A stretch of DNA of 64,000 nucleotides, from contig SCHM01000004.1 in the NCBI GenBank assembly GCA_004123355.1, forward strand, positions 3,752,316-3,816,315, in the 5' to 3' direction. Each line of letters opens with the position of its first letter. The stretch's first letter is position 1. The position numbers were made by a program, and so were the translations under genes. The DNA comes from Amphirosellinia nigrospora. Its lineage: Eukaryota > Ascomycota > Sordariomycetes > Xylariales > Xylariaceae. Below are positions 26,149-38,343 of the stretch, in pieces. The notes under the pieces were generated by a model. It did no database searches, had not been told where the DNA came from, and saw nothing but the letters and a program-made list of their open reading frames with translations.

Positions 26149-29085
26149 CTACCTGATTTGCAAACCACCGTACAATGTAGGCAAAACATAAAATGGGTAT
26201 CCTATGAAATGCGTATTGCGGCTACTCGAGGTTCGGAAGATCCCACCCATCCATGGACGACAAGCCATCGAGACTGTCGAATTGACTTCTGGAGGTATCT
26301 GACTAGGGTTGTTAGGGTTTGAATGAGAATGCCCATTGGGCGTAAAGAGAAATAGTTGTTGGTCCGATATGGTGGTCGAGGGCTGTGAGGCGTTACTCAT
26401 GCTCCAGGCGTCGAAGCCGGTTTGCCAGTTCACGCCATCCTTGAGATACCACTCGTGTCCGTCAGCGACGAATACAGAGTTTTGCGTCGGTGGCAGTGTT
26501 GCGGCCTGGGATGATAGGCTTTGCGAACTTTCTACAGGTTGATTACTGGTTGGAAAGGGGAGGTAGGGTTGAACATAGTTGGGTATCACTTCATTGATCG
26601 ACGGAGGTTGCCAATGTGAAGGATTGAGGACTCTAAGATCAACTGCTGAACTTCCCACGGCTCCTGGGTCATTCATCATTTGCCCCGCCAATGTTGGTTG
26701 TGTGTGAAAATTCGGTGGGGGGAATATAGTGCTAGCAATCACCTCAGGTGACGAACTTGTTTTGGGGATGGTAGGGGGTGATTGGGCCGAAGGCGAGGGT
26801 ATAACATGACATGGGGGCTATGGGATTCGTGTCCCTGTCGGGTGACGGCGTACTCTTAGTCGACGTTGTGGTGACAATGATGTGTGACCGGGGAGAAGGA
26901 ACATCAGAAGTATTGAATGTGCCCCATCGATCATCAGTTCGTTGCAGAACCTGAGTGGCCTCATCAGGCAGCTCAACCCTCCATTTTCGAGAGAGCACAC
27001 TGAGGATGCTCAGAGCTCTTCGCCCGCAAAGCCAGTCCTCGGCGATCTCTTCAAGATGCTTGACGCCATGGATAATGTCCCTCCTCGCAGTCTTTTCTGG
27101 TAAGTTCAATAAGTGGATGGTGCAGGCTGAATGCAGCATATATACAGCAATATTACAAATTTGGCGCAGGTTATATATCTTTTTATATAGCCGCATCAAC
27201 TTTGAGATAGCTCCCGCGTTTGCAGTGCATATTCTCCGGGGGAAACGTGTGGTGGTAAGGGTGAAGCCTTGGGGGTATAACGGAGAAATGGGCGAAACAA
27301 GTGTATGTACTGAAGGTGAAAGAACATGCTATGATTCATTTAGCAAACATGCACAAATGGAGGCTACGCTGGTATTGGTGGCTTACTGCATCAAGATAAC
27401 ATTTGGCAATTGACCATCCTTGGGTTCAAGTTCTGCAGGCAATTGTTTATGCCACTCCTCAAGACGACGGTGTAGTTCGCTCAGTTTTTTCAGTTCAACG
27501 GATTTTCCACTTGAACGCCCTATGTGACTAGGGTGATAGAAAAAGAGCAACAGGTCGCTGCTGATTTCACATAACGTAGATAACTGCAATCCAATTGTGC
27601 GGGTTCGCGCTGGCTGCTTGGAGCTCTCATCGAACCCAGAGTCCGTGTAGGGTGACCAACCTTCAGCATCCTCTTCAGGGAAAACATCATACTTTGGAAC
27701 GCTATAAGAGTTTTTGGAAAGCTGGGGTAGCCGGCCCATGTAATTAGACCAGCACTTGTCGAACAAGAAGCAACCCCAAAACGTCACACGTCGCGCATCG
27801 ATTTCTTTTTCATCGAGATTTTCAAGGTCGCCGTTGACGCCACCAAGATTCATGTTGAGTCCCAAGTCCTGCGCCATTCTGAAGCTCATGCCACTATAGA
27901 CCCAACCTTTTGCCTCCCGGCCACAGCCCGCTTCTCGGACGGACATCAATGCCAGGGCCTGAACAGTAGTCAGGCGAGGCTTCTCGTATTCGTCATTATC
28001 GATAATGAGCCTCTTCGCCTCACCGAAGAAGTGATCTCCCTTGGTCCAGCTGTCACCTACTATTGCATAAGCACTGGCGACGTTTGTAAAGTGGCAACCA
28101 AGGGCGAGCATGGCATTCACTAGCAGGGACGAGCAGTACGCCGTTTTGTGCGATATGACGTGCCTCTTGCCCCGGAAGAAATCCCTATAGAACAAGCTCC
28201 GCGATAGGGTGGTGAAGTAAGGATAGTGCCAGTTGAAGTACATATTTAGAAGATGAGTAACAACGTCAGGATCCTTCGTGACGTCTGACCAACTGGTAAT
28301 AGGGTTGACATCCGCATCATCCATGTCTGCGGCCGGCAGGTCGTTGGTCGGCGAACTCAGCACATCCCAATGAATAAGGTGAGAGGTCCCGCCGATGAAG
28401 CGTGTGGTCCCGTTTTCCACTCGCAACTCGCCCATTTTACGGGCCAGGTCTCTCTCGCCCTCAACGGGCATCTCGGTAGTATAGTCATCTTGTGACTGGG
28501 CCTCATCTTGGGCCACGCCGCCGATAATTCCTTGGTTGTGGATCGACTCGGCCACGGTATCCAAGTTGTCACAGGTGCGAATTCGCTTGACAATTTCGTA
28601 CACATCCTCCTCGTCCGCATTGAGGATTGCTTCGACGAGAATTTGAAGCGTGGAGTTGGAGGCCCTCATGCTATCAATCTTCTCCCGGTACACGCCCTTC
28701 CGCCGATGGTCCGAGTTCGGATCGTAAACGCACTCGTGCCGTAGACGCTTGCGCAGGCGGCACAGCTGGGCAGGGCGCCATCGCATTTTGATTTCCGTCG
28801 TCGACAGGCCACACAAGCGCTACATATAAGGGGGCAGTCATTAGCCCGCATCCGCGGCCGTAGTCTTGGTCTCACATGCACAAACCGAAGCCACACAGCA
28901 ACAGGTCGAGGAGACGACATCACATCACGAGAGATTTACGTACGTGCTAACGCATTGGCGCTTCTGCAAGGAGGGATCACCACCCCTCCTAGACTTCTTT
29001 TTAGCAGGAGGGGAGCGGCGGCGGGGCTAGCAGTCCTGGCGGGATAGTTGTGAGGTTGCAAGCCCGGCATGGACGAGTGGTCCAT
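26149..29085 (-). CDS. Zn2Cys6 regulator, nirA/nit-4-like architecture
   Basis: A fungal transcription factor of about 900 residues. The N-terminus (MDHSSMPGL) and a basic stretch AKKKSRR lead to the zinc cluster ACVACRRRKSKC-DGALPSC-AAC, ending GTEC (CX2CX6CX6CX2CX7C). A linker follows (RRKGVYREKIDSM, then ILVEAILNADEEDVYEIVKRIRT), typical of proteins usually annotated as nitrogen-assimilation factor nirA. The fungal regulatory domain (Fungal_trans) spans roughly 28300-27000, with YFNWHYPYF, ALALMSVREAGCG and FWGCFLFDKCWS. Introns are 28943-28820 and 27386-27329. Frame changes without splice sites occur near 28985 (C run), 28725 (inside the zinc cluster), 27240 (CCCCC run) and 26810; most fit one missing base. 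It diverges from La. An actual nitrogen role is only a family guess. Confidence 0.8.
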
Positions 29086-30879
29086 TGTATATGTATATGG
29101 GACTTCACAGGGCAAACGGACGGGCAGACGGATAGACGGACGGACGGCGCGGTTGCGGAACCGTAACGCAAGGGGAAATGCCTAGTGGAAGCCCCGGAGA
29201 TGTTCTTTACGCGGGGCGGGACGACCTTGGTACGGGAGGGGTGCGCTTGGTAAGTAGGCATAGCGCACCATTAATCATTAGCCGTTCCGCGCCTCGGCGG
29301 GAATTGACGGGGGACTGGCCACACCCAGCTCTAAGTTACACATTGTACCGCAGATAGGCATGTATTACTGCATACGTGGTACAGCGAGCATATTTCTGTA
29401 CACTATCTACCTACTATGTACATCCATACTAAGGTTACCTCGCGGGTATGTATGCAGGGATCAACGGGCCAGACCCCGGCTTGGGACAGCCAGAACGGGT
29501 CTATTAATAATACCTAACTCAACACTTCCTCAGGCCAAAACTACCTAATCCCAAGGTCGGTACTTGGCATTGAATACTCATCATGTTCGCCGACGAGAGC
29601 GAGAGACCTCGGGCTAGGGCATAGACGAGGCAACAACAGTAGGTAAAGCCATGCTATGTCATATGCTTTGATTTTGTCATTTTTGCCGTGTAATATTTCG
29701 AGGGCTGTGGGATAGTCTGTCGAGGTTCCATTCGTTTGTTTGTTACACGTCTTGAATCATGCTTCATAATACCGCCAATCGAATATCAAGCTGCTGCCTC
29801 GATAGCTCATGCATAATGATCGCCTTTATTTGGCGTGTCATAGGCGACCCCGGCAATCGTCCGCCTCGAGGGGCCTATCAGCGTACACGACTAACGAGTT
29901 GATGCAGATTCGTTCTCTGCACCTAGAGATCAGAGCCTAGGCTAGATAAGTACACCAATAATACATACCAGACCAGACCGTTTGTTATCCCTCACTGCAG
30001 GTCAATTTACGCTTTTATCTACCTCGTAAGAGCGGATTGCCGAGTTCTTTTTTTCCTTTCCAGCTGTCGGTTTGTTTTGCCTCTAAGCCTATATCTGAGT
30101 ACCAATTGCTCCTAGCATGTTACCTAGGTAGGCACCTACTGAAGTCAAGATTACACACTTGTAGTTGACTGCATTGTAAAGAATATAAAATATAAAAATA
30201 AAATGTTGATTACTAGGTACTTGTAACTATTTGGCAGCCTCGAAGCGCTATATACTAGGTACCTTGATGTTGAGCTACACCAATCGTAAATTATGGAAAA
30301 TTCACTAGAGGGAGGGGTGGCGGGGGATGGAGGGCTTCGTAGGGAAATTGGTAGATGTGATTGGCCTTTGCAAGGTACTGCGGGTAGTGTAGGGCCCTAG
30401 AATCCCACACCGGCCTAACTAGGTAAGTACCATATGCACGGTTGTGCCTTCGTTTTGTGGAGTTTATGAAGCTCCTCTAGCGCGCGTGTGCTTTCGTTCG
30501 CAAAATATCTTTCTTTCCTCCTCACCTCACCCAAAGATCGATAACGAGCAACATCGAACAGCCTATTGTCTGCGACCTGTGAAGAGGCTGATTGGAACTC
30601 GGAAGTATATCGGCACTCTGGTAACTTTCCCCTAAGTTTATAGCCCTGGCGCCAAAAACCTTGCCCGTTCTACCCTGCCTGCCTGCTCAGCTGCTGGTGT
30701 GAATCATTCGCGCCGCACTTTTTCTTCCCTTTCTTCCCTTCCTTGCCCCTCCAGCCTTGGCCTTGGTCTTGAAGCTTATCTTACCATTTTCCTCCACGCA
30801 CCTTTGCGTGCCCATCTATTCTAACAAGTTAGCAGTGCTTCTATTCGCCGTCAATTGACCCGACTTTCTAGTCGCGAAG
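29086..30879. other. Divergent promoter region between the regulator and La
   Basis: No gene supported. A GACG-rich simple tract lies at about 29115-29150. An exact TACCTAGGTA palindrome lies at 30121-30130, with related half-sites to 30425. A strong CT-rich tract at about 30718-30795, directly upstream of the La start codon, is typical of highly expressed fungal genes and is probably its core promoter or leader. Confidence 0.5.
30718..30795 (+). promoter_or_regulatory. CT-rich tract upstream of La
   Basis: A run made almost only of C and T (TTTTTCTTCCCTTTCTTCCC and onward) ends about 85 bp before the La ATG. Such tracts mark transcription start regions of many filamentous-fungal housekeeping genes; assignment here is by position and composition only. 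Confidence 0.45.
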
Positions 30880-32208
30880 ATGAGCGACACCGATACTAAG
30901 CCTGTTGAGGTCGCTGACCCGCCCGCCACCGAGGTTTCAGAGGTCAAGGCGGATGACTCCGCCAAAGCGGTAGAGGAGCCACTGAAGAGTCTACGACTGG
31001 AGAGGATAATGTTAAGAAAGATGAGACTGAAGGGGCTGCCGCCGACGATGATAAGCCCTCGATCTTCAAACCACCACCTGGAATGCTCCGAGTGACTGGT
31101 CCCCGGGGCGAAAAGAAATTTGTCAAGTCAGATCCCGCTTCCCTCGCAGAGACTGATGATCCTCGTGAGATTCGCAAACAGGTAAGTCTTCTCTACCGCA
31201 CTAACTTATTAGTTGGGTTATCTCACATTATATCTAGGTCGAGTTTTATTTCGGTGACAGCAATCTCCCCGAGGACAAGTTCCTGTGGGAGAAGGTGGTG
31301 GTGAGGAAAATAAACCTGTGCCTCTCAGTCTGATCTGCAACTTCTCCCGCATGCGCCGCTTCAAACCCTACGAGGCCGTCGTCAAGGCTCTCAAGGGAAG
31401 TAATTTCTTTGTCATCGACGGCGCTGAGGGCGAGGAGACCATTCGCCGGAAAAATGCGATCGATACCGAAAAGCGCAACAAGCGGGAAGAAAGAAGCGTC
31501 TATATCAAAGGTTTTGGCGACGAAACATCATCCACTCAGTTTGACATTGAGGCTTTCTTTGCACAATATGGTCAGTTCGACTCGGTCCGCCTTCGACGAG
31601 CAGAACCGCCCGAGAAGGTATTCAAGGGATCCGTTTTTGTGGAGTGGTCCGACAAGGAGACCGCTGAGAAATTCGTCGCATTGCAGCCCGAACCTCAGTG
31701 GAAAGGATGCCCTCTACATATCATGTGGAAGCTCGACTACATGAAGCAGAAATCTGAAGCAATCCGTGAGGGCAAAATTAGTGCTGGCGGCCGCAAGTTT
31801 GGACGTGGATCTCACCGAGGTCGCGGTAACCGAGGCAACGATCGAGGAGGGGACAAAGACGACTGGAAAAAGCGCCGTGAGCAGGACCAAGAAAATGGGT
31901 TTAGTGATCGTCGCGACCATCATCGTGGTCGTGGCCGAGGCCGAGGCCGAGGCCGAGGTCGGGGCAATTTCCGTGGCCGCGGTGGACGCGATAACCATGG
32001 TGCTCGCGATCAGGACCCCCCGGCTAAGCCAGCAGATGATGGACGGCCAAAGATTCACGTCAGCAAGGAGGGCGCAAAGCTAATGGAACAAGAGAAGGTT
32101 AAATCAAGCGAGACGAACGGCAAACGAGCTAGAGATGATGATACATCTGGTCCTGAGCCTCCTGCTAAAAAAGTCGATACCAAAGAGGAAGCGTCATCAA
32201 CTACATGA
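30880..32208 (+). CDS. lhp1: La protein (RNA polymerase III transcript chaperone)
   Basis: La binds the UUU-OH ends of new Pol III transcripts in the nucleus and protects pre-tRNAs. This copy is about 424 residues. Order: an acidic N-terminus; the La motif from about residue 90 (EIRKQVEFYFGDSNLPEDKF and on to SRMRRFKPYEAVVKALKGS); an RRM from about residue 188 (RSVYIKGF with KGSVFVEW); then an Arg/Gly-rich tail ([13 protein letters not shown], 31918-31990) and an acidic/basic end. One intron, 31182-31237, falls inside the La motif. Two frame changes without splice sites, near 30975 (before ATEESTTGED) and near 31290 (after FLWEKV), each fit one lost base. Since La is a core housekeeping gene, assembly error is the more likely cause. 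Confidence 0.9.
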
Positions 32209-32766
32209 GGCGAATGCGAATAGTCGTGTTTCGAATCTACTACCACTCTGATGGCATCACACATTGATTGCATACTTGTACTCGCACTTTGTTGAGCTAT
32301 AGTGGCTCTCGGACGAGCTAGTAAAGCATCATGACTTAGTGATGCTAAAGGGAAACTGGGTATTGCTAAATGTTATTCAAGGCGTCAAGGTTCCAGTACT
32401 ATAGATCCTCCACGGTTGCTGTTAGTTGATAAGCCAATGGTTCTCTTCTATCTACTTGTACTGACACCTCTCAGGGATCAAACCCTTTTTATGTCAGCTG
32501 ACTTGCTATGAAACTTCAAGTCCCACCAATGAGCTATACTATACCCATAGGGAAATATGAAATGCAATCCCATGTTGTGTCGTCAAATCGAGGCTTCTCA
32601 ATCACTTGTGTCTGATGTCTAATGCTTCTGAATGATGTCTTTTGCTGCTGAATATCTTCGTATTCCGGCTTCCATTAGTAAATACTTACTACGGATAGAT
32701 TAAATACACGTACGCTTCCACGCTTACAACAATCGCTTTTCATTCGCTGTTTCAATGATGATTTGA
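32209..32766. other. 3' intergenic region with a tRNA-like segment
   Basis: No gene supported. On the minus strand TAGCTCATTGG (32536-32526) resembles a Pol III A box and GGGTTTGATCCC (32485-32474) a B box, and GACTTG/CAAGTC can pair between them. The would-be acceptor arms do not pair, so this is not a functional tRNA as read. Confidence 0.45.
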
Positions 32767-34805
32767 TCAGTATAGTTTCAAACACATATATCTTCCAAAG
32801 CATCTATTCTGCCACTTTAAATTCTCGATCCCCGATTTAACCCCAGCCGCAAACGGGCTCCTCTTTCGTAACATCTCGCCGTACCGCCATAAAAAGTAGG
32901 GACCAGGAAACCCCAGGACGACGCCCAGTAATGCGAGTAGCGTGTTGCCCCATCCGAGACCGAGGCGGCCGTACAGGCTGGGTGCGAAGAGCGGGAACCC
33001 GAAGCCGGCGAGGGAGCGAAACACGGTGCCGGCGCTCACAGCGGAGGCGGCGTAACGCGTGTAGCTGTCGACGAGGTACGTCTGTAGACACTGAAAGGAG
33101 ATGATGGTGGCGGCGGCGAAGAAGAAGGCGCCGATGTTGGGGAAGATCCAGTGCGTCTTGTACTCGGCCGTCCATCCGTACACGATGAGACCGACGGGCA
33201 TCAGGACCGCGCCCGGGATCATCAACGGCACTCGATATTCCGGACGTCCGGCGCCGCCATACCGCCGCTTCAGCGACACGTAGATGCGGTCCTGCAGCGG
33301 GGCACAGATCTGCGTACCGACGAAGAAACCCAGGCCCAGGGAGATGTAGTTGAGACCACCGATGCCGAGAGGTTCGCCGTAGCCTTCGGGTTCGGGGCCC
33401 GACCACAGCGTCGGGAACGAGGTCAGCACGATGTAGATCAATCCGTAGACGTATAGCATATACACGGCAAGCGCCTGTACTATGGGTTGTGTGGTAATCA
33501 TGCGGAAGGGCCGCACCAGCGCGATACGGAGTAGCTTGCCAATGGTGCGGTCCGGATCATCGTATGGGGTATGCAGAGCCGTGTTACCGGTTTCCTTGAT
33601 GAGGCGTTTCTTTTTCCACTGCAGCAGGACGGGGCGTATGTTTCCTGTAGGAAGAACACGCCCGCCCCCTGAATCAAGGCATCCGCGATCGTGGTTGCGT
33701 AGAACGCCCAGCGCCAAGTTGTGTTCTGGGCGATGAACGCGCCGGCGATCGGACCAATTGCTGGCCGAGAAGCGGCGCAAGACTATAAATCGAGAGAGCC
33801 TTGCCTCGATCCTCGGCCGTGAATAGATCGCTCAGCAAGCCGCCACCGATTGCGAGGGGTGCCGAGCCGCCTAGGCCTGCGAGGAACCGGAATGCGATAA
33901 GCTGTTCTTTGGTACGTGCTAGACCGCATCCCAGGTTGAAAAATAAGTATAGTTGACGAGCTGCAGTACGACGACACGACCGTATATCTCGGAGAGTGGT
34001 CCCCATACCAAGGGACCGACGGCATATGCGAGGATGAAAATTGATAGCGTAAGATTCTTTTCGACTAGATGGGGTGTCAGCCATTTCTGAAAAAGTCCCA
34101 GTAACCAAGTCATATCAAACGGCAACAGCCTATAGAGATGTGGGGCGTCAACTTACAATCCTGGGTGATTTTCAGCTCATCTGCGATTGATTGTAGGCGG
34201 GTGCCACGAGTGATGATGATACAGGAGACTGGAGAAATCGTAGTTAGTTATCGCTGTTTTGAGTATGATTTGTGAGGTGTCTAAGCTACGGCGTTGCCTA
34301 GAAAAACAAAATTTATACTAGAGCGTTTGCCGAAGTAGGAAATGACTTTGGGCATTACTCACGATTAATGTAAATAATGATACTGTAAAAACAGCAGCCC
34401 ATTTTCTCTTGAATGCCCAATTCTTAGGATTCTGAGGATCATCGGGACCAGTCCAGGTCACAAGGGTTGGGTCATTGGGTCGGGGGCCGTCGTGTCCACC
34501 TTCTCGGTGAGTTCTGGGCCAAGTTCAGGATCCCTTTGGTTCTGAATGCCATCGCGAACTTCGCATTCGGAAACGGCGCGGGAAAGAACCCGCGATACCG
34601 GCCGCGAGCTCTGCTGCTGTTGCGCTATTCGTTCGGATGATGCTACGCTGGTGGTGGTAGAGACGCTGATGCCGTCGTCGACATCCGTGTCCGTGTCGTG
34701 ATTGTGTTTCTTTTCCATCTCGGCGAAGTCCTGCGTCTTGGGATTGTTCCGTATCTGCTCTCCAGAGCCCCCCGACTGTTGCTTGTCTTCTTCGGCTTTA
34801 TCCAT
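32767..34805 (-). CDS. DHA1-type major facilitator exporter
   Basis: A probable plasma-membrane H+-coupled drug or polyamine exporter. The N-terminus (MDKAEEDKQQ) is a long cytoplasmic acidic/Ser-rich tail. DPQNPKNWAFKRKW is the signature that precedes TM1 in fungal DHA1 pumps. Then come SIFILAYAVGPLVWGPLSEI-YGR (motif A region), GGSAPLAIGGGLLSDLF, GPIAGAFIAQNTTWRWAF (motif C side) and the second half with RYAASAVSAGTVFRSLAGFG. The central loop is basic (QWKKKRLIKETG). Introns are 34362-34229 and 34156-34065. Several frame changes without splice sites (about 34475, 34190, 33940, 33770, 33640) fit single lost bases, mostly in C/G runs. The last residues after FAAG are uncertain because an alternative frame ends earlier. 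Substrate unknown. Confidence 0.85.
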
Positions 34806-36737
34806 CTTGGCCACCACACCGTCGGGCTACTATTAGTCTCGTCCGTGGATGGCAGGTCAAATCTTCAAATGTTTAAATCTTCAAATCAAGCGGCGGCAAG
34901 CTCAGACTCATGGCTTCACAATTTTGGTAATGTGATTGATTGTATTCCGTCGCTACGTCACAACGCAAGATATCGTACCGTACAAATTTGGCACCAGTAA
35001 ACAAGGTCATACCAAAACTGGGAGGTGGATTGGTAGATTTGATAACAGACCTTTTTATACTGCAACAGCCTCGATGGGATGGTTTGTCTATGACTCCAAC
35101 ACGCTCGAGGTGTTTGTAAGCGTCGTCGGCTATGTTTGTATAATTAGTGCAAGCGAAAGGAAAGAACGACGGTGTGGAGGCCGGCGCCGGCTTGCATCGT
35201 ATTTGACTCTTTTCGCAGCTACCTTACCTTACTGTATACGTACTAAGTATGTAGTGTATAGGTAGGTGCTTGCTCCTCCTGTCTCCATCAGTAAGGCGCG
35301 AAGCAGCGAGCTGTGGAGATCAGCCCTTGCCATCTATCCAATTATAGACCCGTCCTGTTTGAGAAGTTTTCAACTAACGGGTCTTCATCTCGTAATACTA
35401 GAGCATCTATGTACATAGGATGGGTTGCGGATTTAGAAAGTGGACTTAGGAGCATTCTACCACCCGTTATGCGGATGATGCCCGGAAGCGAAACGGCATT
35501 GCTACACACCATGCACACTAAATATCTATATAGTAGATCGGTGGCGTAATAACAACCGACAGGTTGGAGCTGGTTGGATGCTAGTAGGTAGGTAGGGAGT
35601 AGACAATTGTTTAGGTAGTGCTCAAACGGTTATAGTATTGCCGGTATTTCCGAATAGTTACCGTCGGCGTCGACTTACACAGCTGTTGAACATCAGACAT
35701 CAGGTCGGATTCTCGGACGTCACCGTTTTGATTTCCACACGTCAAACTACCTAGGTACCTAGCCGTATGTAGAAATTCACCCTACTTCAATGCCTAACCT
35801 AGTCTTTTGACTAGCTACTTAGGTGAACGATGTAAACCCGGTTAAATCTATAGATTGATCTACATGCGTACTATTAAGCTGAAAATAAAATAAACATTTA
35901 TATTTATCATAATTTTTTATATTTTTAGAGTATAATTCCAGCAATAACATTTAATCTTTGCTTCTATAATCGTTAACTCAGAGTTGTATGCCATGTATAG
36001 ATGGTTATCTGTGGGGAGAGCTTCTAAATGCGGCTAGTTTGATGTGTGGAAATCGAAACGTGACGTCCGAGAATCCGACCTGGTTGAACATGAACCGGGG
36101 GAAAGGGAACTTCCGAAGCCACCTCCCTAGATTAGTTCCCGCTTTCGTCATTCTCAGTCGGAGATTGGGTTTACCGTGCATAACTATCTGGGCATGTATG
36201 TATATGTAAGGTAGGTAGGGCAGGCTGCAATACTACGGTCCACGGAGCGGAGGACATTGGGTATTTGTAGTTGAAATGAAAAGCTTGGATCATCTTTTAC
36301 TGTTGCATGCCCGCGGTAAACCTGCACGTCTTTATCTTGTCTTGATTGTCGCAGATTTTTAGTACTATAACATGGGCTTGAGATGGTGATTAAATTACAA
36401 TAATCTGGTAGGGGTCAAGACGCATTAGTTCAAATGTCAGAATAGCCTTGCTTCTCTTCGGCTTCGGTCCCGTTCTCGCTCTCGTATATCTAAGTTGGCC
36501 TAGTGTCTTCTAAAGCCAAGCAGGTAGTAGGTACCTGGCTAGGTCGATAGGTACCAATGTAGGTCGGCTTTCGTGCATGGGCCACCTACATAGGTAGGAT
36601 ATCCCACCTGTCGGCAATGGTCAGCACGTGACAAGCCCATCCAGAGATTTTTGGTCATTACCCATTACAGATAGTGTCGCGCGGGTGGTGGTTCAATGTC
36701 GAAGTGAGCCGGATTGTTCGAGCTCACAGTAGCTAAC
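34806..36737. other. Divergent intergenic region (exporter / mitochondrial uS4)
   Basis: No gene supported. A very AT-rich stretch lies near 35880-35930. An exact TACCTAGGTA palindrome is at 35748-35757, with further GGTACC/TAGGTA half-sites around 36525-36600. The right end is the promoter of the mitochondrial ribosomal gene. Confidence 0.5.
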
Positions 36738-38343
36738 ATGAAGCCCAGAAGATTTCATGGTCTTAACCGGCCTGTAAGTTTCCAGCCCATCACACACAGT
36801 CTACTGCCTACAGCGTACGCCAATTCCTCCTAGGCGTCTTCTTCTATTGCTGCATGAGCGCACCTCCATCTCCCATTGTCGGCTTCTCGCTCCCACCTCC
36901 AACCTCCCACTTTTCACCACCCGGCTTCGGCTCTACATCCTCCTTACATGTTATTAAACTGACCCAGTCGCACTCCGGACCATAGCTAATACCAACTGTG
37001 TCTTCTATAGAAACTGCGACAGTCGTGGAATAAATACAACCTCTATAATTTGGCCAATGTGAAAGAACCCAGGATCGCCGGAGATGGGTCCCTCACTTTC
37101 TTTCAACAGAAATGGCGCGCCAAGGGCTTGCTGCGTACTTACCACGGCGAGCACATCGTCGAGCGCAAGTGGGAGCGCATGTTTAGCCGCCGGCTCTTGA
37201 GCGTCGTCAACATGGACACCAAATACATGGCCAAGTACGACGGCTCCGAATTAGCAGCTGGACGGGGATCCGGGAAAGATGAACAGCCCCAATGGGGTGA
37301 GGGGGTCATCAGCAAGAAAATAAAGACACCTTACATGCAGATGACGTTTGCTCCCATGGAGAGGAGGTTAGACATCGCCGTTTTCAGGGCCATGTTTGCT
37401 AGCAGCGCAAGACAAGCGAGGCAATTCTGCGTCCACGGCGCTGTGAAGGTCAACGGCAAAGTTGTAAGTCCGATTCGAACTCTTGCTGTCTTGCTGTCTT
37501 GCCCAAGCGCCTCGCATACTGACTAACAACTATCAACAGGTGCCTTATCCGGCTTATCGTCTGAACCCAGGCGATATGTTCCAAGTTGACCCTGACCGTG
37601 TCCTCTACGCAACTGGTCTACCGAAATCAACCCCTAAAGACTCAAAACACCTATCATCTTCGACCACACAGGACGGAGCCGCTGAAGAAGCTCCCGAAGA
37701 GGATGCTGAAGCTGCTGCCGAGGAACTACAGGCCGAGGCAGAACAGGACCCCGATACTACAGACGCACCCGAGCCCACGCCGGTCAACATGAAGCCCACA
37801 AGGAAACGGATCCAAGATCTAACTAAACAAGCCAAATCACTGCTGAAGGAAGATCCGAAGGGCGTAGCCCAGAAGAAAGCTTTGAGAAATTTCATCAAAA
37901 ATGCCAAACCCTTACTCTCGCGCGCGGGCCGGTCCAACGCCTCACCTACAGAAGTAGCCAACGAACTATCTGGGCTTTTAGCCGGGCTGGACCTCGGGGT
38001 TGGCCAAGATGATAAGGGATCTACTCCAGCCGTGTCTTCGGACCCAATCGCGAGTCTGAGCCAAGCTCAGCAGAAGGAGCTGGAGAAGCGCATGGAGCAG
38101 TACATGCGTGAGGAAGAGGAGAACCCTCATGACCCTTCCAAGCCGTACATGACGCCCTGGGCGCCGCGTAATTACATGGCCCCCTTCGCCTTCATTCCGC
38201 GGTATCTCGAGGTGAACCAAAATATCTGCTCGGCTGTCTATCTGCGGCACCCCGTAGCACGCAAAGGCACTGCCGAAGTCCCTACACCCTTTTCCACCGA
38301 GATAAACCAACTTGCTTTTAACTGGTATCTCAGAAGACGGTAG
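36738..38343 (+). CDS. nam9: Mitochondrial small-subunit ribosomal protein uS4 (NAM9)
   Basis: Encodes uS4m, which binds mitochondrial 15S rRNA early in small-subunit assembly. Exon 1 ([12 protein letters not shown]) is 36 nt; introns are 36774-37010 and 37464-37539 (branch CTAAC); total about 430 residues, close to yeast Nam9. The N-terminal part has [14 protein letters not shown] and [19 protein letters not shown]. The S4 RNA-binding domain begins at [20 protein letters not shown] and ends around [18 protein letters not shown]. An acidic, low-complexity insert (about residues 190-250, [20 protein letters not shown]) and a basic helix separate it from the C-terminal block [15 protein letters not shown]...FNWYLRRR, the fungal mitochondrial extension. 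The frame is intact across all three exons, unlike many genes here. Confidence 0.92.

Noticed and set aside
31714-32058. Frames on both strands over the end of the La gene
   Set aside because: Shadows of the Arg/Gly-rich repeat coding sequence.
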